Source: Pseudomonas sp. LBUM920
GTDB taxonomy: Bacteria; Pseudomonadota; Gammaproteobacteria; Pseudomonadales; Pseudomonadaceae
Length of the DNA: 64,000 nucleotides
Direction of reading: 5' to 3'
NCBI RefSeq assembly: GCF_003852315.1
Contig: NZ_CP027762.1
Location: 4,197,501 to 4,261,500, forward strand
Position numbers and translations under genes: made by a program. This document shows positions 34,808 through 43,461 of the stretch, piece by piece; within the stretch, counting starts at the first letter, position 1; each line of letters opens with the position of its first letter. The notes under the pieces were generated by a model, which was not told the origin of the DNA, did not search any database, and saw nothing but the letters and a program-made list of their open reading frames with translations.

Positions 34808-36782
34808 CTTGACCACGCCGCTGATCGAACTCAAGAACATCCGCAAATCCTACGGCGGCGGCGACAGCCCGCAGGTCGACGTGTTGCGCGGGATCGACCT
34901 GTCGATCCATGCCGGGGAATTCGTCGCCATCGTCGGCGCGTCGGGCTCCGGCAAATCCACGCTGATGAACATTCTCGGCTGCCTTGATCGCCCCACCGAG
35001 GGCGACTACCTGTTCGCCGGCGAAAACGTCGCGCACCTGGACAGCGACGAATTGGCCTGGCTGCGTCGTGAAGCCTTTGGTTTCGTGTTCCAGGGCTACC
35101 ACCTGATCCCGTCGGGCTCGGCTCAGGAAAACGTCGAGATGCCGGCGATCTATGCCGGCATCAGCGCCGCCGAACGGCACGCCCGGGCCAAGGCGCTGCT
35201 GACCCGCCTGGGCCTGGCCGACCGCACCGGCAACCGCCCGCATCAGCTCTCCGGCGGCCAGCAACAACGCGTGTCCATTGCCCGCGCCCTGATGAACGGC
35301 GGGCATATCATTCTCGCCGACGAACCCACCGGCGCCCTCGACAGCCACAGCGGCGCCGAGGTGATGGCGCTGCTGGATGAACTGGCGGGCCAGGGCCATG
35401 TGGTCATTCTGATTACCCACGACCGTGAAGTGGCGGCGCGCGCCAACCGCATCATCGAGATCCGTGATGGCCTGATCATCAGTGACTCGGCAACCCGTGA
35501 AACCCACGTGCCCGCCGCCGCCCACAGCGGCGCGCTGCAAGCCGTGGACCTGCGCCAGCGCCTGGCCGACGGTGCCGAACACAACGGCGCCTGGAAAGCC
35601 GAACTGGTGGACGCCGTGCAAGCGGCCTGGCGAGTGATGTGGATCAACCGCTTCCGCACCGCGCTGACCCTGCTGGGCATCATCATCGGCGTGGCGTCGG
35701 TGGTGGTGATGCTGGCGGTGGGCGAAGGCAGCAAGCGCCAGGTCATGGCGCAGATGGGCGCGTTCGGCTCCAACATCATCTACCTGAGTGGCTCCTCGCC
35801 CAACCCGCGCACGCCGCTGGGCATCGTTACCCTTAACGATGTCGCGGCCCTGGCGGCGCTGCCCCAGGTCAAGCGCATCATGCCGGTCAATGGCAGCGAC
35901 GCCGGTGTACGGTTCGGCAATCTGGATTACCTCGCCTATGTGGGCGGCAACGACGTCAACTTCCCGGAGATCTTCAACTGGCCGGTGGTCGAGGGCAGCT
36001 ACTTCACCGAGGCTGACGAGCGCGCCGGCGCCACCGTCGCCGTGATCGGCCACCGTATCCGCGAGAAACTGTTCAAGAACGTCGCCACCCCGATCGGCCA
36101 ATACATCCTGATCGAGAACGTGCCTTTCCAGGTCATCGGCGTGCTGGCTGAAAAAGGCTCCAGTTCCGGCAACAAAGACAGCGATGACCGTGTCGCCATT
36201 CCCTACACCGCCGCCAGCGTGCGCCTGTTCGGCACCTACAACCCCGAATACGTGGCGATTGCCGCCGCCGATGCGCGCAAGGTGCATGAGGCCGAAATGG
36301 CCATCGACCAGTTGATGCTCAAGCTGCACAACGGCAAGCGCGACTACCAGTTGACCAACAACGCGGCAATGATCCAGGCCGAGGCGCGCACGCAGAACAC
36401 CCTGTCGTTGATGCTCGGCTCGATTGCCGCGATTTCCCTGCTGGTGGGCGGTATCGGCGTGATGAACATCATGCTGATGACCGTGCGCGAACGGACTCGA
36501 GAAATTGGTATCCGCATGGCCACCGGCGCGCGCCAGCGCGACATCCTGCGCCAGTTCCTCACCGAGGCAGTGATGCTCTCGGTGGTTGGCGGGCTGTTGG
36601 GCATCGCTTTGGCGCTGCTGGTAGGCGGCGTGCTGGTGCTGGCCGAGGTGGCGGTGCAATTTTCCTTGTGGGCGGTGTTTGGCGCGTTTGGCTGTGCGTT
36701 GGTCACCGGTGTCGTATTCGGCTTCATGCCGGCCCGTAAAGCTGCCCGGCTCGATCCGGTTAAGGCGTTGACCAGTGAATAA
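34791..36782 (+). CDS. pvdT: Pyoverdine exporter ATPase/permease PvdT (MacB family)
   Basis: Inner-membrane ATPase-permease of the PvdRT-OpmQ pump, 663 residues, the length known for PAO1. The N-terminal ABC domain has Walker A GASGSGKST at 49-57, signature LSGGQQQRVSIARAL near 150 and Walker B ILADEPTGALDS near 172. A helix near 285-305 is followed by a large periplasmic domain and three C-terminal helices (about 540-650), the MacB layout. ATG 34791 overlaps pvdR; an in-frame TTG at 34809 just after the pvdR stop is an alternative. It overlaps opmQ by 8 bases. Confidence 0.94.
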   Translation: MATGVDLTTPLIELKNIRKSYGGGDSPQVDVLRGIDLSIHAGEFVAIVGASGSGKSTLMNILGCLDRPTEGDYLFAGENVAHLDSDELAWLRREAFGFVFQGYHLIPSGSAQENVEMPAIYAGISAAERHARAKALLTRLGLADRTGNRPHQLSGGQQQRVSIARALMNGGHIILADEPTGALDSHSGAEVMALLDELAGQGHVVILITHDREVAARANRIIEIRDGLIISDSATRETHVPAAAHSGALQAVDLRQRLADGAEHNGAWKAELVDAVQAAWRVMWINRFRTALTLLGIIIGVASVVVMLAVGEGSKRQVMAQMGAFGSNIIYLSGSSPNPRTPLGIVTLNDVAALAALPQVKRIMPVNGSDAGVRFGNLDYLAYVGGNDVNFPEIFNWPVVEGSYFTEADERAGATVAVIGHRIREKLFKNVATPIGQYILIENVPFQVIGVLAEKGSSSGNKDSDDRVAIPYTAASVRLFGTYNPEYVAIAAADARKVHEAEMAIDQLMLKLHNGKRDYQLTNNAAMIQAEARTQNTLSLMLGSIAAISLLVGGIGVMNIMLMTVRERTREIGIRMATGARQRDILRQFLTEAVMLSVVGGLLGIALALLVGGVLVLAEVAVQFSLWAVFGAFGCALVTGVVFGFMPARKAARLDPVKALTSE

Positions 36783-38187
36783 ACGATGCATCCCGCCGAA
36801 CCTGCCCTTGCTCAGCCTGTGCCTGTTGCTCAACGCCTGCACCGGCCACCCGCCCCAGGTCGACAGCGGCATCGCGCCGCCCGCCGCGTGGCAATACGCC
36901 GAGCGACAGGCCACGCAAGCCACCAACCAGCGGTGGTGGACGCAATTTGGCAGCCCGCAACTCAACCGCCTGATCGACCAGGCCCGGCGCGACAGCTATG
37001 ACGTGGCGGCCGCCATGGCGCGCGTGCGTCAGGCCCAGGCCAGCGCGGTGATTGCCGGTGCGCCGTTGTTGCCCGAGGTGAATTTCAACCTCACCGCCAG
37101 CCGCGAAAAACTGCTGCGCGGCAGCGGCAATTCCTCACTGGACGCAACGGAAAGTAATAAGACCGTCGACAGCTTCGGCGCCAACCTCACCGCCAGCTAT
37201 GAAGTGGATTTCTGGGGCGGGCGTGCTGCCGCCCGCGACAGTGCCCTGCAGACCCTGCGCGCCAGTGAGTTCGACCAGGCCACCGTCGAGCTGACGCTGC
37301 TCAGCAACGTCGCCGACCGCTATGCGCAAACCCTCGCCGCGCGCCAGCGCCAACAGATCGCCGAGCTGAACCTGGCGAACGCGCGCAATGTGCTCGACCT
37401 GGTCCAGACCCGCTACGACGCCGGCTCCGCCACGGCCCTGGAACTGGCGCAACAGAAGAGCCTGGTGGCGAGCCAGCAACGTCAACTGCCGCTGATTCAG
37501 CAAGTGGCCGAAGAATCGCTGATCACCCTCGCTGCCCTTCTCGGCCAGCCCGTGCAAGCGCTGAGCCTGGGCGCCGAGTCGTTCCAGGCGCTGACCTGGC
37601 CGAGCATCGGCCCGGGCGTGCCCAGCCGACTGCTCAGCCGCCGCCCCGACCTGGCCCAGGCCGAAGCGCAGCTTGCGGCGGCCAGTGCCAATGTCACGGT
37701 GGCCCGTGCGGCGATGCTGCCCACGGTGACCTTGGGCACCACGCTGGGATCGGGCGCCTACAAGGCCGAGGAACTCCTGCGCAGCCCGTTCTACAACCTG
37801 ACCTCGGGCCTGGTGGCGCCGATCTTCAACAATGGTCGTTTAAGCGCCGAACGCGACAAGGCCCGCGCCCGTCAGGATGAGCTGCTGCAAACCTATCGCG
37901 GCGCCATCATCAACGGCTTTGCCGACGTGGAAAAGTCCCTGAGCAGCATCACGCGCCTGGATCAGCAACGCGACTGGCAAAGCGAAGAACTGCAACAGGC
38001 CCAGATCGCCTTCCGCATCGCCGAAAGCCGTTACCAGGCGGGCGCGGAAGACTGGCTGACGGTGCTCGAAACCCAACGCACGCTGTACGCGGCACAAGAC
38101 CTGAATGTGCAACTGCGGCTGTCGCGTCTTCAAGCCAGCATTGCGCTGTACAAGGCATTGGGGGGTGGGTGGACCGCCGGTTTCTGA
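36775..38187 (+). CDS. opmQ: Outer-membrane efflux lipoprotein OpmQ
   Basis: TolC/OprM-type outer-membrane channel of the pyoverdine pump, 470 residues. A lipoprotein signal peptide ends at LLNAC, so Cys22 would be acylated. Two repeated outer-membrane-factor domains follow, with RWWTQFGSPQLNRLIDQA near 52, SYEVDFWGGRAAARDSA near 140 and PSRLLSRRPDLAQAEAQL near 282. The start is a GTG within the last codons of pvdT (8-base overlap), which implies translational coupling. No terminator is obvious after the stop. Confidence 0.92.
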   Translation: MNKRCIPPNLPLLSLCLLLNACTGHPPQVDSGIAPPAAWQYAERQATQATNQRWWTQFGSPQLNRLIDQARRDSYDVAAAMARVRQAQASAVIAGAPLLPEVNFNLTASREKLLRGSGNSSLDATESNKTVDSFGANLTASYEVDFWGGRAAARDSALQTLRASEFDQATVELTLLSNVADRYAQTLAARQRQQIAELNLANARNVLDLVQTRYDAGSATALELAQQKSLVASQQRQLPLIQQVAEESLITLAALLGQPVQALSLGAESFQALTWPSIGPGVPSRLLSRRPDLAQAEAQLAAASANVTVARAAMLPTVTLGTTLGSGAYKAEELLRSPFYNLTSGLVAPIFNNGRLSAERDKARARQDELLQTYRGAIINGFADVEKSLSSITRLDQQRDWQSEELQQAQIAFRIAESRYQAGAEDWLTVLETQRTLYAAQDLNVQLRLSRLQASIALYKALGGGWTAGF

Positions 38188-38293
38188 TAACGAAACTCCG
38201 TTGTCCTACACAAACCGTTTAACAAACCTACATTCTTCGACCCGAGGTCCTTGGTAAAAAAGCCGTCTTCAAACGGCTGCCCGGACCTTCTTG

Positions 38294-39055
38294 ATGAAAC
38301 CCAGCGTTGTTGTAAAAAGCCTGGCGTGCGTCTGCCTCTGGCTGATGGCAAGCCGGGCTTTTGCCGAGCCTCTGATCGCGCCGACGGCAATCGACTGGCT
38401 GCTGGATTGTCCCTTCCCCGCCTTTGAACGGCCGGACCCTGAGGTGCTGGAGCGCACCCAATGCGCCAGCGTCAGCGTGCCCCGTGACCACGCCGCGCCC
38501 AAGCGTGGCACGGTGCGCCTGGCCCTGACCCGTGTCGGCGCCCGGCAACCGCTCAGCCGCGAAGGTGTGGTGTTCATTCAGGCCGGCGAACCGCAAACGG
38601 GCCAGGGCGCAACCTTCGTCCTCAAACTGGTCGGCCGCTGGGAGTCCTACGCCACGGCGGCCTATCGCACCCTGACCAACCGTTATGACGTGATCGAACT
38701 GAGCCCCCGCGACCTGAGCCAGGAAACCGGTGTGGAACAGGCCGCGCGCGATATGGAGTTTGTGCGCGAACAACTGGGCGAGGCCCGGCTCAACTTCCTC
38801 GGCAATGCCCAGGCCACCCGACTTGGCAGTCGGTACGCCGCGCTGTTTACCGAACGCGTCGCGCGCATGGTCTTGGTCAACGCCGGGCACGCTGAGCCGG
38901 TGGCCTCCGGCGTCGAGCAATTGTTGCTCAAGGAATCATCCCGGCCCGACGCGGTTGCGGCCGGTTGCGCCAACCGCTGGGTCGCGGATTTTCTGGTCAA
39001 CGGCCGACAGCCGCCGCCCTCCACGCGCTGTCTCGACCTCGGCCGCTGGGAATAA
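38294..39055 (+). CDS. Secreted alpha/beta-hydrolase-like protein lacking the catalytic serine
   Basis: A 253-residue protein with a signal peptide ending A-F-A near residue 25. The early text, CASVSVPRDHAAPKRGTVRL at 57, is the strand entry of the large TAP-type (tripeptidyl aminopeptidase-like) hydrolases. Where these have G-x-S-x-G, this protein has G-N-A-Q-A at 170-174 before TRLGSRYAALF, so the nucleophile is Ala. The oxyanion and D-x-R-G-x-G motifs are also altered. It stops at 253, about half the usual length, with no lid or C-terminal His region. Probably a non-enzymatic or decaying protein; four cysteines could form disulfides. Confidence 0.65.
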   Translation: MKPSVVVKSLACVCLWLMASRAFAEPLIAPTAIDWLLDCPFPAFERPDPEVLERTQCASVSVPRDHAAPKRGTVRLALTRVGARQPLSREGVVFIQAGEPQTGQGATFVLKLVGRWESYATAAYRTLTNRYDVIELSPRDLSQETGVEQAARDMEFVREQLGEARLNFLGNAQATRLGSRYAALFTERVARMVLVNAGHAEPVASGVEQLLLKESSRPDAVAAGCANRWVADFLVNGRQPPPSTRCLDLGRWE

Positions 39056-39164
39056 TCACTGCGATTACGGCTTCTACGCGTCGAAGACGACACCCTGCGT
39101 TGACGCTCTCGACCAATCGTTATTAAGCGCTATTAATCCGCATTAATAGGCTCAATAGACGCCC

Positions 39165-39686
39165 ATGCTCAGCTGCCCGTTGCGACGCAAACGCCAGAAG
39201 CTCTGCGATGTGATTGTCGAGTCGGTCAAGCGCTCCATCGTCACCGATGCCTTGAAACCCGGCGACCGCCTGCCTACCAAGCGCGAGTTGATGGAAAGCG
39301 TCCAGTGCTCCAAAGGCTCGGCCCGTGGAGCGCTCAAATCGCTGGAAGTGGAAGGCCTGGTGAGTACGCGCCCGGTCCCGGTGGCGGCGCGTGTCCGAAC
39401 CCGGCCGGCACCGAACCCGCCAGCCGTGCATTGCGCAACTACCTGCATTTTCAGCCCCTGGACGGCGAGCAGGTGTACCCGCTGCGCAAGGTCATCGAAG
39501 TAGAACTGGCAGTGTAGGTGCTCGGACGGTTGAGCAAAGACGACTTCACAAGCAGTTGCTGATTGCCTTTCGTGCCGGCGACGAACGCGCGGTGCGCAGC
39601 TTGATGCATGAACCCATGTGCGATGCCGAACACCACATGACCGCGCTGGAAGGCGAGATCAGCCCGCACTGTTTGCTGGAGTTTGA
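39165..39686 (+). pseudogene. Broken GntR/FadR-family regulator
   Basis: The first 65 codons from ATG 39165 form a clear GntR winged helix (VKRSIVTDALKPGDRLPTKR, then ELMESVQCSKGSARGALKSL and EVEGLVSTRP). The frame then shifts by about 39390. A +1 frame continues with RALRNYLHFQPLDGEQVYPL and RKVIEVELAV before a stop at 39515. A further frame resumes the FCD-type tail (HKQLLIAFRAGDERAVRSLM, then HEPMCDAEHH) to about 39686. Roughly 80 residues of the effector domain are missing. At least two frameshifts and a deletion make it non-functional. Confidence 0.82.
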
Positions 39687-39730
39687 TCACTCTAAAAAAC
39701 TCCACAGATCCACTGTGAAAACCCAATCAA

Positions 39731-40123
39731 TGTGGGAGCTGGCTTGCCTGCGATGGAATCGGCTGGTTGTGCCTGATAGACCGAGGTGCCTGCATCGCAG
39801 GCAAGCCAGCTCCCACAGAAAAGCCAAGCAGTGCGGTGCGGGCGGCTGAACTCGGTCAACTTGTGGGAACGGGCTTGCCTGCGATGGCATCAACTGGTTG
39901 TGCCTGATACACCGAGTTGCCTGCATCGCAGGCAAGCCAGCTCCCACAGAAAAGCAAAGCACTGCGATGGTGGAGGCGGGACTCGGTCAAATTGTGGGAG
40001 CTGGCTTGCCTGCGATGGCATCTACTGGTTATGCCTGATACACCGAGGTGTCTGCATCGCAGGCAAGCCAGCTCCCACAGAAAAGCAAAGCAGTGCAGTG
40101 CTGACGGCTAAAATCGGTCAAAT
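39731..40123. repeat. Tandem REPIN array, 131-bp period, 3 copies
   Basis: TGTGGGA is found at 39731, 39862, 39993 and 40124, spaced exactly 131 bases. Units 1-3 each contain GGCTTGCCTGCGATGG, a core with CTGGTT-TGCCTGATA-ACCGAG, the inverted REP CATCGCAGGCAAGCCAGCTC, and a linker starting CCCACAGAAAAGC and ending CTCGGTCAA. The linkers are non-REP sequence but are repeated too, so the array grew by tandem duplication of a REPIN plus flank. The fourth position carries a different REPIN class. Confidence 0.93.
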
Positions 40124-40212
40124 TGTGGGAGCGGGCTTGCTCGCGAAGGCGGTGTGTCAGTGATACATGAGCTGACTGATACACCGCCTTCGCGAGCAAG
40201 CCCGCTCCCACA
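40124..40212. repeat. REPIN, GCGAA class, abutting the tandem array
   Basis: TGTGGGAGCGGGCTTGCTCG and inverted CGCGAGCAAGCCCGCTCCCA around GGCGGTGTGTCAG/CTGATACACCGCC. It occupies the fourth 131-base position of the array but is of the other sequence class. Confidence 0.87.
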
Positions 40213-40357
40213 TTTGGATCGCAGTGCATCAGATAGAGATGTGCTGCTGTGCTGTTGCCCTGCTTTTGCTTCTACCACTCAGGTCGGCTTTCAGGCCGCC
40301 GTGCTCTGCTTTTGATCTTGATCTGACAGGCCCCGTCAACCACGCTGGCCGACCGCA

Positions 40358-40535
40358 GGCTTGAATCCGTGGGTAACCCGGCAGGACGCCGGGTTAGCCG
40401 CGTTGGGCCATGGATGGCCCGTCGCGGCGGCCCACGGATTCAAGCCGGAGTGAGGGCACACCGAGCCTAAGCGAGGGGCCGAGTGGTGGGGCAAAGACCT
40501 TTTGGTTACTTTTGGGGCGTTTGCCAAAAGTGACC
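40358..40535. repeat. Structured intergenic element: three-way junction plus hairpin
   Basis: Outer arms 40358-40373 and 40431-40446 (GGCTTGAATCCGTGGG and its exact complement) form a 16-bp stem. Inside are a 9-bp hairpin TAACCCGGC-AGGAC-GCCGGGTTA (40374-40396) and a second hairpin with GCCGCG/CGCGGC below GGGCCA-TGGA-TGGCCC (40397-40428). A further hairpin, GGTTACTTTTGG/CCAAAAGTGACC with one G-T pair, is at 40504-40535. The whole stretch 40213-40675 has no credible gene. The CTTTTGGTTACTTTTGGGGC text resembles an intergenic repeat I recall seeing in other Pseudomonas genomes. Confidence 0.75.
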
Positions 40536-40675
40536 CGCTGTAAGAGCGGAACCCTAAGCCGCCATTACCGCAGCAACGGATATACCCCCAATCGACCTAA
40601 AGAACCCCAAGCCATCCACACCCCAGCCCAGACCGTATTCCACTACAATCCCCCCCATTCATCCCTGGGGGCTTC

Positions 40676-41539
40676 ATGGACATCGAACTGGCACGCACCT
40701 TCCTCGAAATCACCCGCTGCGGCAGCCTGGCCGCCGCCGCCGAGAAACTGCACGTCACCCAGACCGCCATCACCGCACGCGTGAAAAACCTCGAAAGCCA
40801 GCTCGGCAGCACGCTGTTCATCCGCAACCGCGCCGGCGCCCGCCTGACCGCCGACGGCGAGGCCTTCGTGACATACGCCAACCAGCTGCTGCAAACCTGG
40901 GAAGCCGCAAAACGCGACCTGCCGTTGCCCGACGGTTACCGCAATGTCCTGCACATCGGCGGCGAAGTCAGCCTGTGCAATCCGCTGATGCTCGGCTGGG
41001 CACAAGCCCTGCGCGAACACATCCCGGGGCACGCCCTGCGCACCGAAGTGCGTGAAGGCGAATACCTGCTGCGCCAACTGGAACTGGGCGTACTCGATGC
41101 CGCCCTCGTGTTCCAGCCTCAGTATTGGCCGGGCCTGCAGGTAGAACAGGTGCTGGAAGAAAAACTGATCCTGGTGCAACTGGTGAGCAAGCCGGACCCT
41201 TACGTCTACATCGACTGGGGCCCTGGCTTTCGCCAGCAACATGACACCGCCCTGCCCGACAAGGCCCGCGCCGCGCTGAGTTTCAACCTCGGCCCGCTGG
41301 CGTTGCAGTACATCCTGGAAAATGGCGGCGCCGGGTATTTCCGCACGCGTGTGGTGCAAAGCTACCTGGACAGCGGCGTGATGCAGCGGGTGCCGAAAGC
41401 ACCGGAGTTCAGCTTTCCAACCTACCTGGTCTATTCACGCGCGCGCGATTCAGCCGTGTTGCAACAGGCCCTGGAATTGCTGCGCGGCGTGGTCAAGGCC
41501 GAAAGTGACTGGTCACAACGCTGGGACCCGCTGATTTGA
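40676..41539 (+). CDS. LysR-family transcriptional regulator
   Basis: A 287-residue LysR protein. The N-terminal helix-turn-helix reads TFLEITRCGSLAAAAEKLHV then TQTAITARVKNLESQLGSTL, ending with RNRAGARLTADGEAF. The C-terminal effector domain of about 200 residues is on the short side. It precedes the LacI gene by 58 bases on the same strand and is not divergent from any obvious target. The gene it controls is unknown. Its 5' region is the structured repeat element. Confidence 0.85.
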   Translation: MDIELARTFLEITRCGSLAAAAEKLHVTQTAITARVKNLESQLGSTLFIRNRAGARLTADGEAFVTYANQLLQTWEAAKRDLPLPDGYRNVLHIGGEVSLCNPLMLGWAQALREHIPGHALRTEVREGEYLLRQLELGVLDAALVFQPQYWPGLQVEQVLEEKLILVQLVSKPDPYVYIDWGPGFRQQHDTALPDKARAALSFNLGPLALQYILENGGAGYFRTRVVQSYLDSGVMQRVPKAPEFSFPTYLVYSRARDSAVLQQALELLRGVVKAESDWSQRWDPLI

Positions 41540-41597
41540 ATCACCCTGGACCTGCGCGCATGCTAGCCTGCGGGTGTTTCCTTTTGCAGCCTGACCG

Positions 41598-42602
41598 ATG
41601 AACAAGAAAAAGTCCGTCACCATCAGCGACATCGCCAAACGGGTCGGCATGACCACCATCACCGTGTCCCGCGCGCTGAGCAAACCCGACCTGGTCAAAC
41701 CCGCCACCCTGGCGCGCATCCTTGAAGTGGCGCGGGAGCTCGATTATGTGCCGAACGCTTTCGCCCGTGGGCTCAAGCGCAGTGAAAGCCTGATCATCGG
41801 CGTGATCACCGCCTCGGTAGACAACCCGTTCTACAGCGAAATGATCAAGGCAATTTCCCGTGAGGCCAAACAGCACGGCTACACCATCATGCTGGTGGAC
41901 ACCGACGAACTGGAAGAGCTGGAAAGCAAGGCCGTCGACACCCTGCTGGGCTACCGCGTGGCGGGGATCATCCTCTCGCCGGTCTCCGATGAGCCAAGCT
42001 ACCAGCCCGATTACCTGGAGCGCCTGGGCAATGGCAAAACCCCGGTGGTGCTGCTCGACCGCACGCTTCACGACAGCCCGTTCAGCCGTGTAGTGCTCGA
42101 CAACTACCACAGCGGCATCCAGGCCGCGCACTACCTGCTGCGCCAGACACCCGAGCTCAAGCGCCTGCTGGTGCTGACCGGGCCTGCGCATTCACGTATC
42201 ACCGTGGAACGCCTCAAGGGCCTGCGCGAAGTGCTTGCCGACCATCCACATATTGAAGTTGAAGTGCAGGCCGGCGACTACACGTTGATGCCGTCGTACC
42301 TGCACACCCTCGATTACCTGGCCGAACACACGGCGCCGGACGCGATCATGGGCTTCAACCAGTTGATCACCCTCGGCGCATTGCGTGCGTTGCGCATGCA
42401 CAACATCGCGCACGACAGCCTGACCATCTGCGGCATCGACCGTCTGCCCTTCGCCGATATCTTCGGCGTGCCCATCGCCTGTGTGGCCCACGACGCGTCC
42501 CTGGCCGGCAGCAGCGCGGTACGCCTGCTGCTCGACCGCCTGCAAGACCCGTACAAGCCACGCGACAAAGTGGTGATCGCAGGCGTACTGGAAAACGGCT
42601 AA
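41598..42602 (+). CDS. LacI-family repressor of the sugar-alcohol cluster
   Basis: A 334-residue repressor. The DNA-binding head VTISDIAKRVGMTTITVSRA then LSKP, and the hinge helix PNAFARGLKRSES, are intact. The core is a periplasmic-binding-protein fold (GVITASVDNPFYSEMIKAI, VVLLDRTL, HYLLRQTPELKRLLVLTGP, AIMGFNQLITLGALRAL). It converges with the catabolic operon; its TAA and the SDR stop overlap by three to four bases. The 20-bp palindrome at 49593, with a central CG like LacI-family operators, is its best candidate target. Confidence 0.88.
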   Translation: MNKKKSVTISDIAKRVGMTTITVSRALSKPDLVKPATLARILEVARELDYVPNAFARGLKRSESLIIGVITASVDNPFYSEMIKAISREAKQHGYTIMLVDTDELEELESKAVDTLLGYRVAGIILSPVSDEPSYQPDYLERLGNGKTPVVLLDRTLHDSPFSRVVLDNYHSGIQAAHYLLRQTPELKRLLVLTGPAHSRITVERLKGLREVLADHPHIEVEVQAGDYTLMPSYLHTLDYLAEHTAPDAIMGFNQLITLGALRALRMHNIAHDSLTICGIDRLPFADIFGVPIACVAHDASLAGSSAVRLLLDRLQDPYKPRDKVVIAGVLENG

Positions 42603-43324
42603 CGGCTGGTGTAGCCGCCATCGATCGGCAGGCTCACGCCGCTGATCATGCTGGCGGCGCTGCTCAGCAGGAACAGCACCGGCAAGGCCACTTCTACGGT
42701 TTGAGCAAAACGCCCGAGCGGAATCGCCGCCAGCGCCGGGTCGCGCTTGGCGGGCTCGGACCAGGCCATGGTTGCCATCGGCGTGAGCGTGACCGTGGGA
42801 TTGACGCTGTTGACGCGAATGCCGAAGCGGCCCCATTCGGCGCATTGCACACGGGTGATCGCGTCCAGCGCGGCTTTGGAAGCGCAGTAGGCAAGGTGAT
42901 CGTCCAGCGCGACCAACGAGGCTTGGCTGGAGACGTTGACGATGCTGCCAGCGACTTTCGCCTCGATCATTTTTGCCGCGACACGGCTGGCAACCTGAGC
43001 GGCGCCACGGGCGTTGACCTGCATCACCTGATCGAACGCATCGGCGCTGATCGCAACGGCGGGCTCGAGTCGGGAGATGCCCGCGCAATTGACCAGGCCG
43101 TGCATGGCCGGCAGGTCTTGCAGGGCCTGGTCGAGGGCGACGCTGTCGGCGATATCCACGCATACGCGGTGGCAGCCCAGGGTGGCCAGCGCCTCGGCGC
43201 CACGCCCAAGCGCAAAGACCTCGGCGCCGCTGGCGATCAGTTGCAGGGCGATTTCGTGGCCGATACCGCTGGTGGCACCGGTAACGAGGATGCGCTGGTG
43301 GGTGAAGTCGAAGGCTGCGTTCAT
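42599..43324 (-). CDS. Short-chain dehydrogenase/reductase
   Basis: A 241-residue classical SDR from ATG 43324 (MNAAFDF). The cofactor motif TGATSGIG is near 15-22, NCAG near 79, the catalytic Ser in VNVSSQASL near 128, and the Tyr-Lys pair in YCASKAAL near 142-146. It ends in a G-V-S-L-P-I-D-G-G-Y-T segment. As the last gene of a polyol operon it is probably a sugar-alcohol or ketose dehydrogenase; its closest functional guess is a xylulose- or threitol-type reductase. A longer frame to 43444 only reads through a REPIN. Confidence 0.87.
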   Translation of the reverse strand: MNAAFDFTHQRILVTGATSGIGHEIALQLIASGAEVFALGRGAEALATLGCHRVCVDIADSVALDQALQDLPAMHGLVNCAGISRLEPAVAISADAFDQVMQVNARGAAQVASRVAAKMIEAKVAGSIVNVSSQASLVALDDHLAYCASKAALDAITRVQCAEWGRFGIRVNSVNPTVTLTPMATMAWSEPAKRDPALAAIPLGRFAQTVEVALPVLFLLSSAASMISGVSLPIDGGYTSR

Positions 43325-43355
43325 GGTCACTGTTCCATAGGCAATGAAGATCCCC

Positions 43356-43445
43356 TGTGGGAGCTGGCTTGCCTGCGATAGCGGTGGCTCAGTTAACCTA
43401 TTTGTCACTGAAGCACCGAAAATCGCAGGCAAGCCTGCTCCCACC
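43356..43445. repeat. REPIN inside the polyol operon
   Basis: TGTGGGAGCTGGCTTGCCTG and inverted ATCGCAGGCAAGCCTGCTCC with a diverged core, between the kinase and SDR genes. It could reduce expression of the distal SDR gene. Confidence 0.85.
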
Positions 43446-43461
43446 TTTGGACCGCGTTGTA

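Noticed and set aside
34719..36965. A 748-codon open frame on the minus strand opposite pvdT
   Set aside because: It is the antisense of a clear ABC transporter gene, has His/Gln/Asp-rich low-complexity text typical of high-GC shadow frames, and no recognisable domain.
38261..38278. Hairpin AGCCGT-CTTCAA-ACGGCT after opmQ as a terminator
   Set aside because: No T-run follows on the plus strand and the stem is only six pairs; the A-run before it would serve a minus-strand transcript that does not exist here.
40358..40446. tRNA-like cloverleaf
   Set aside because: The fold has only two inner arms, a 16-bp closing stem, no anticodon loop of seven bases, no T-loop sequence and no CCA end.
40336..40527. 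A 63-codon minus-strand frame in the structured element
   Set aside because: It reads through the inverted repeats; similar hypothetical proteins exist only because the repeat is common.
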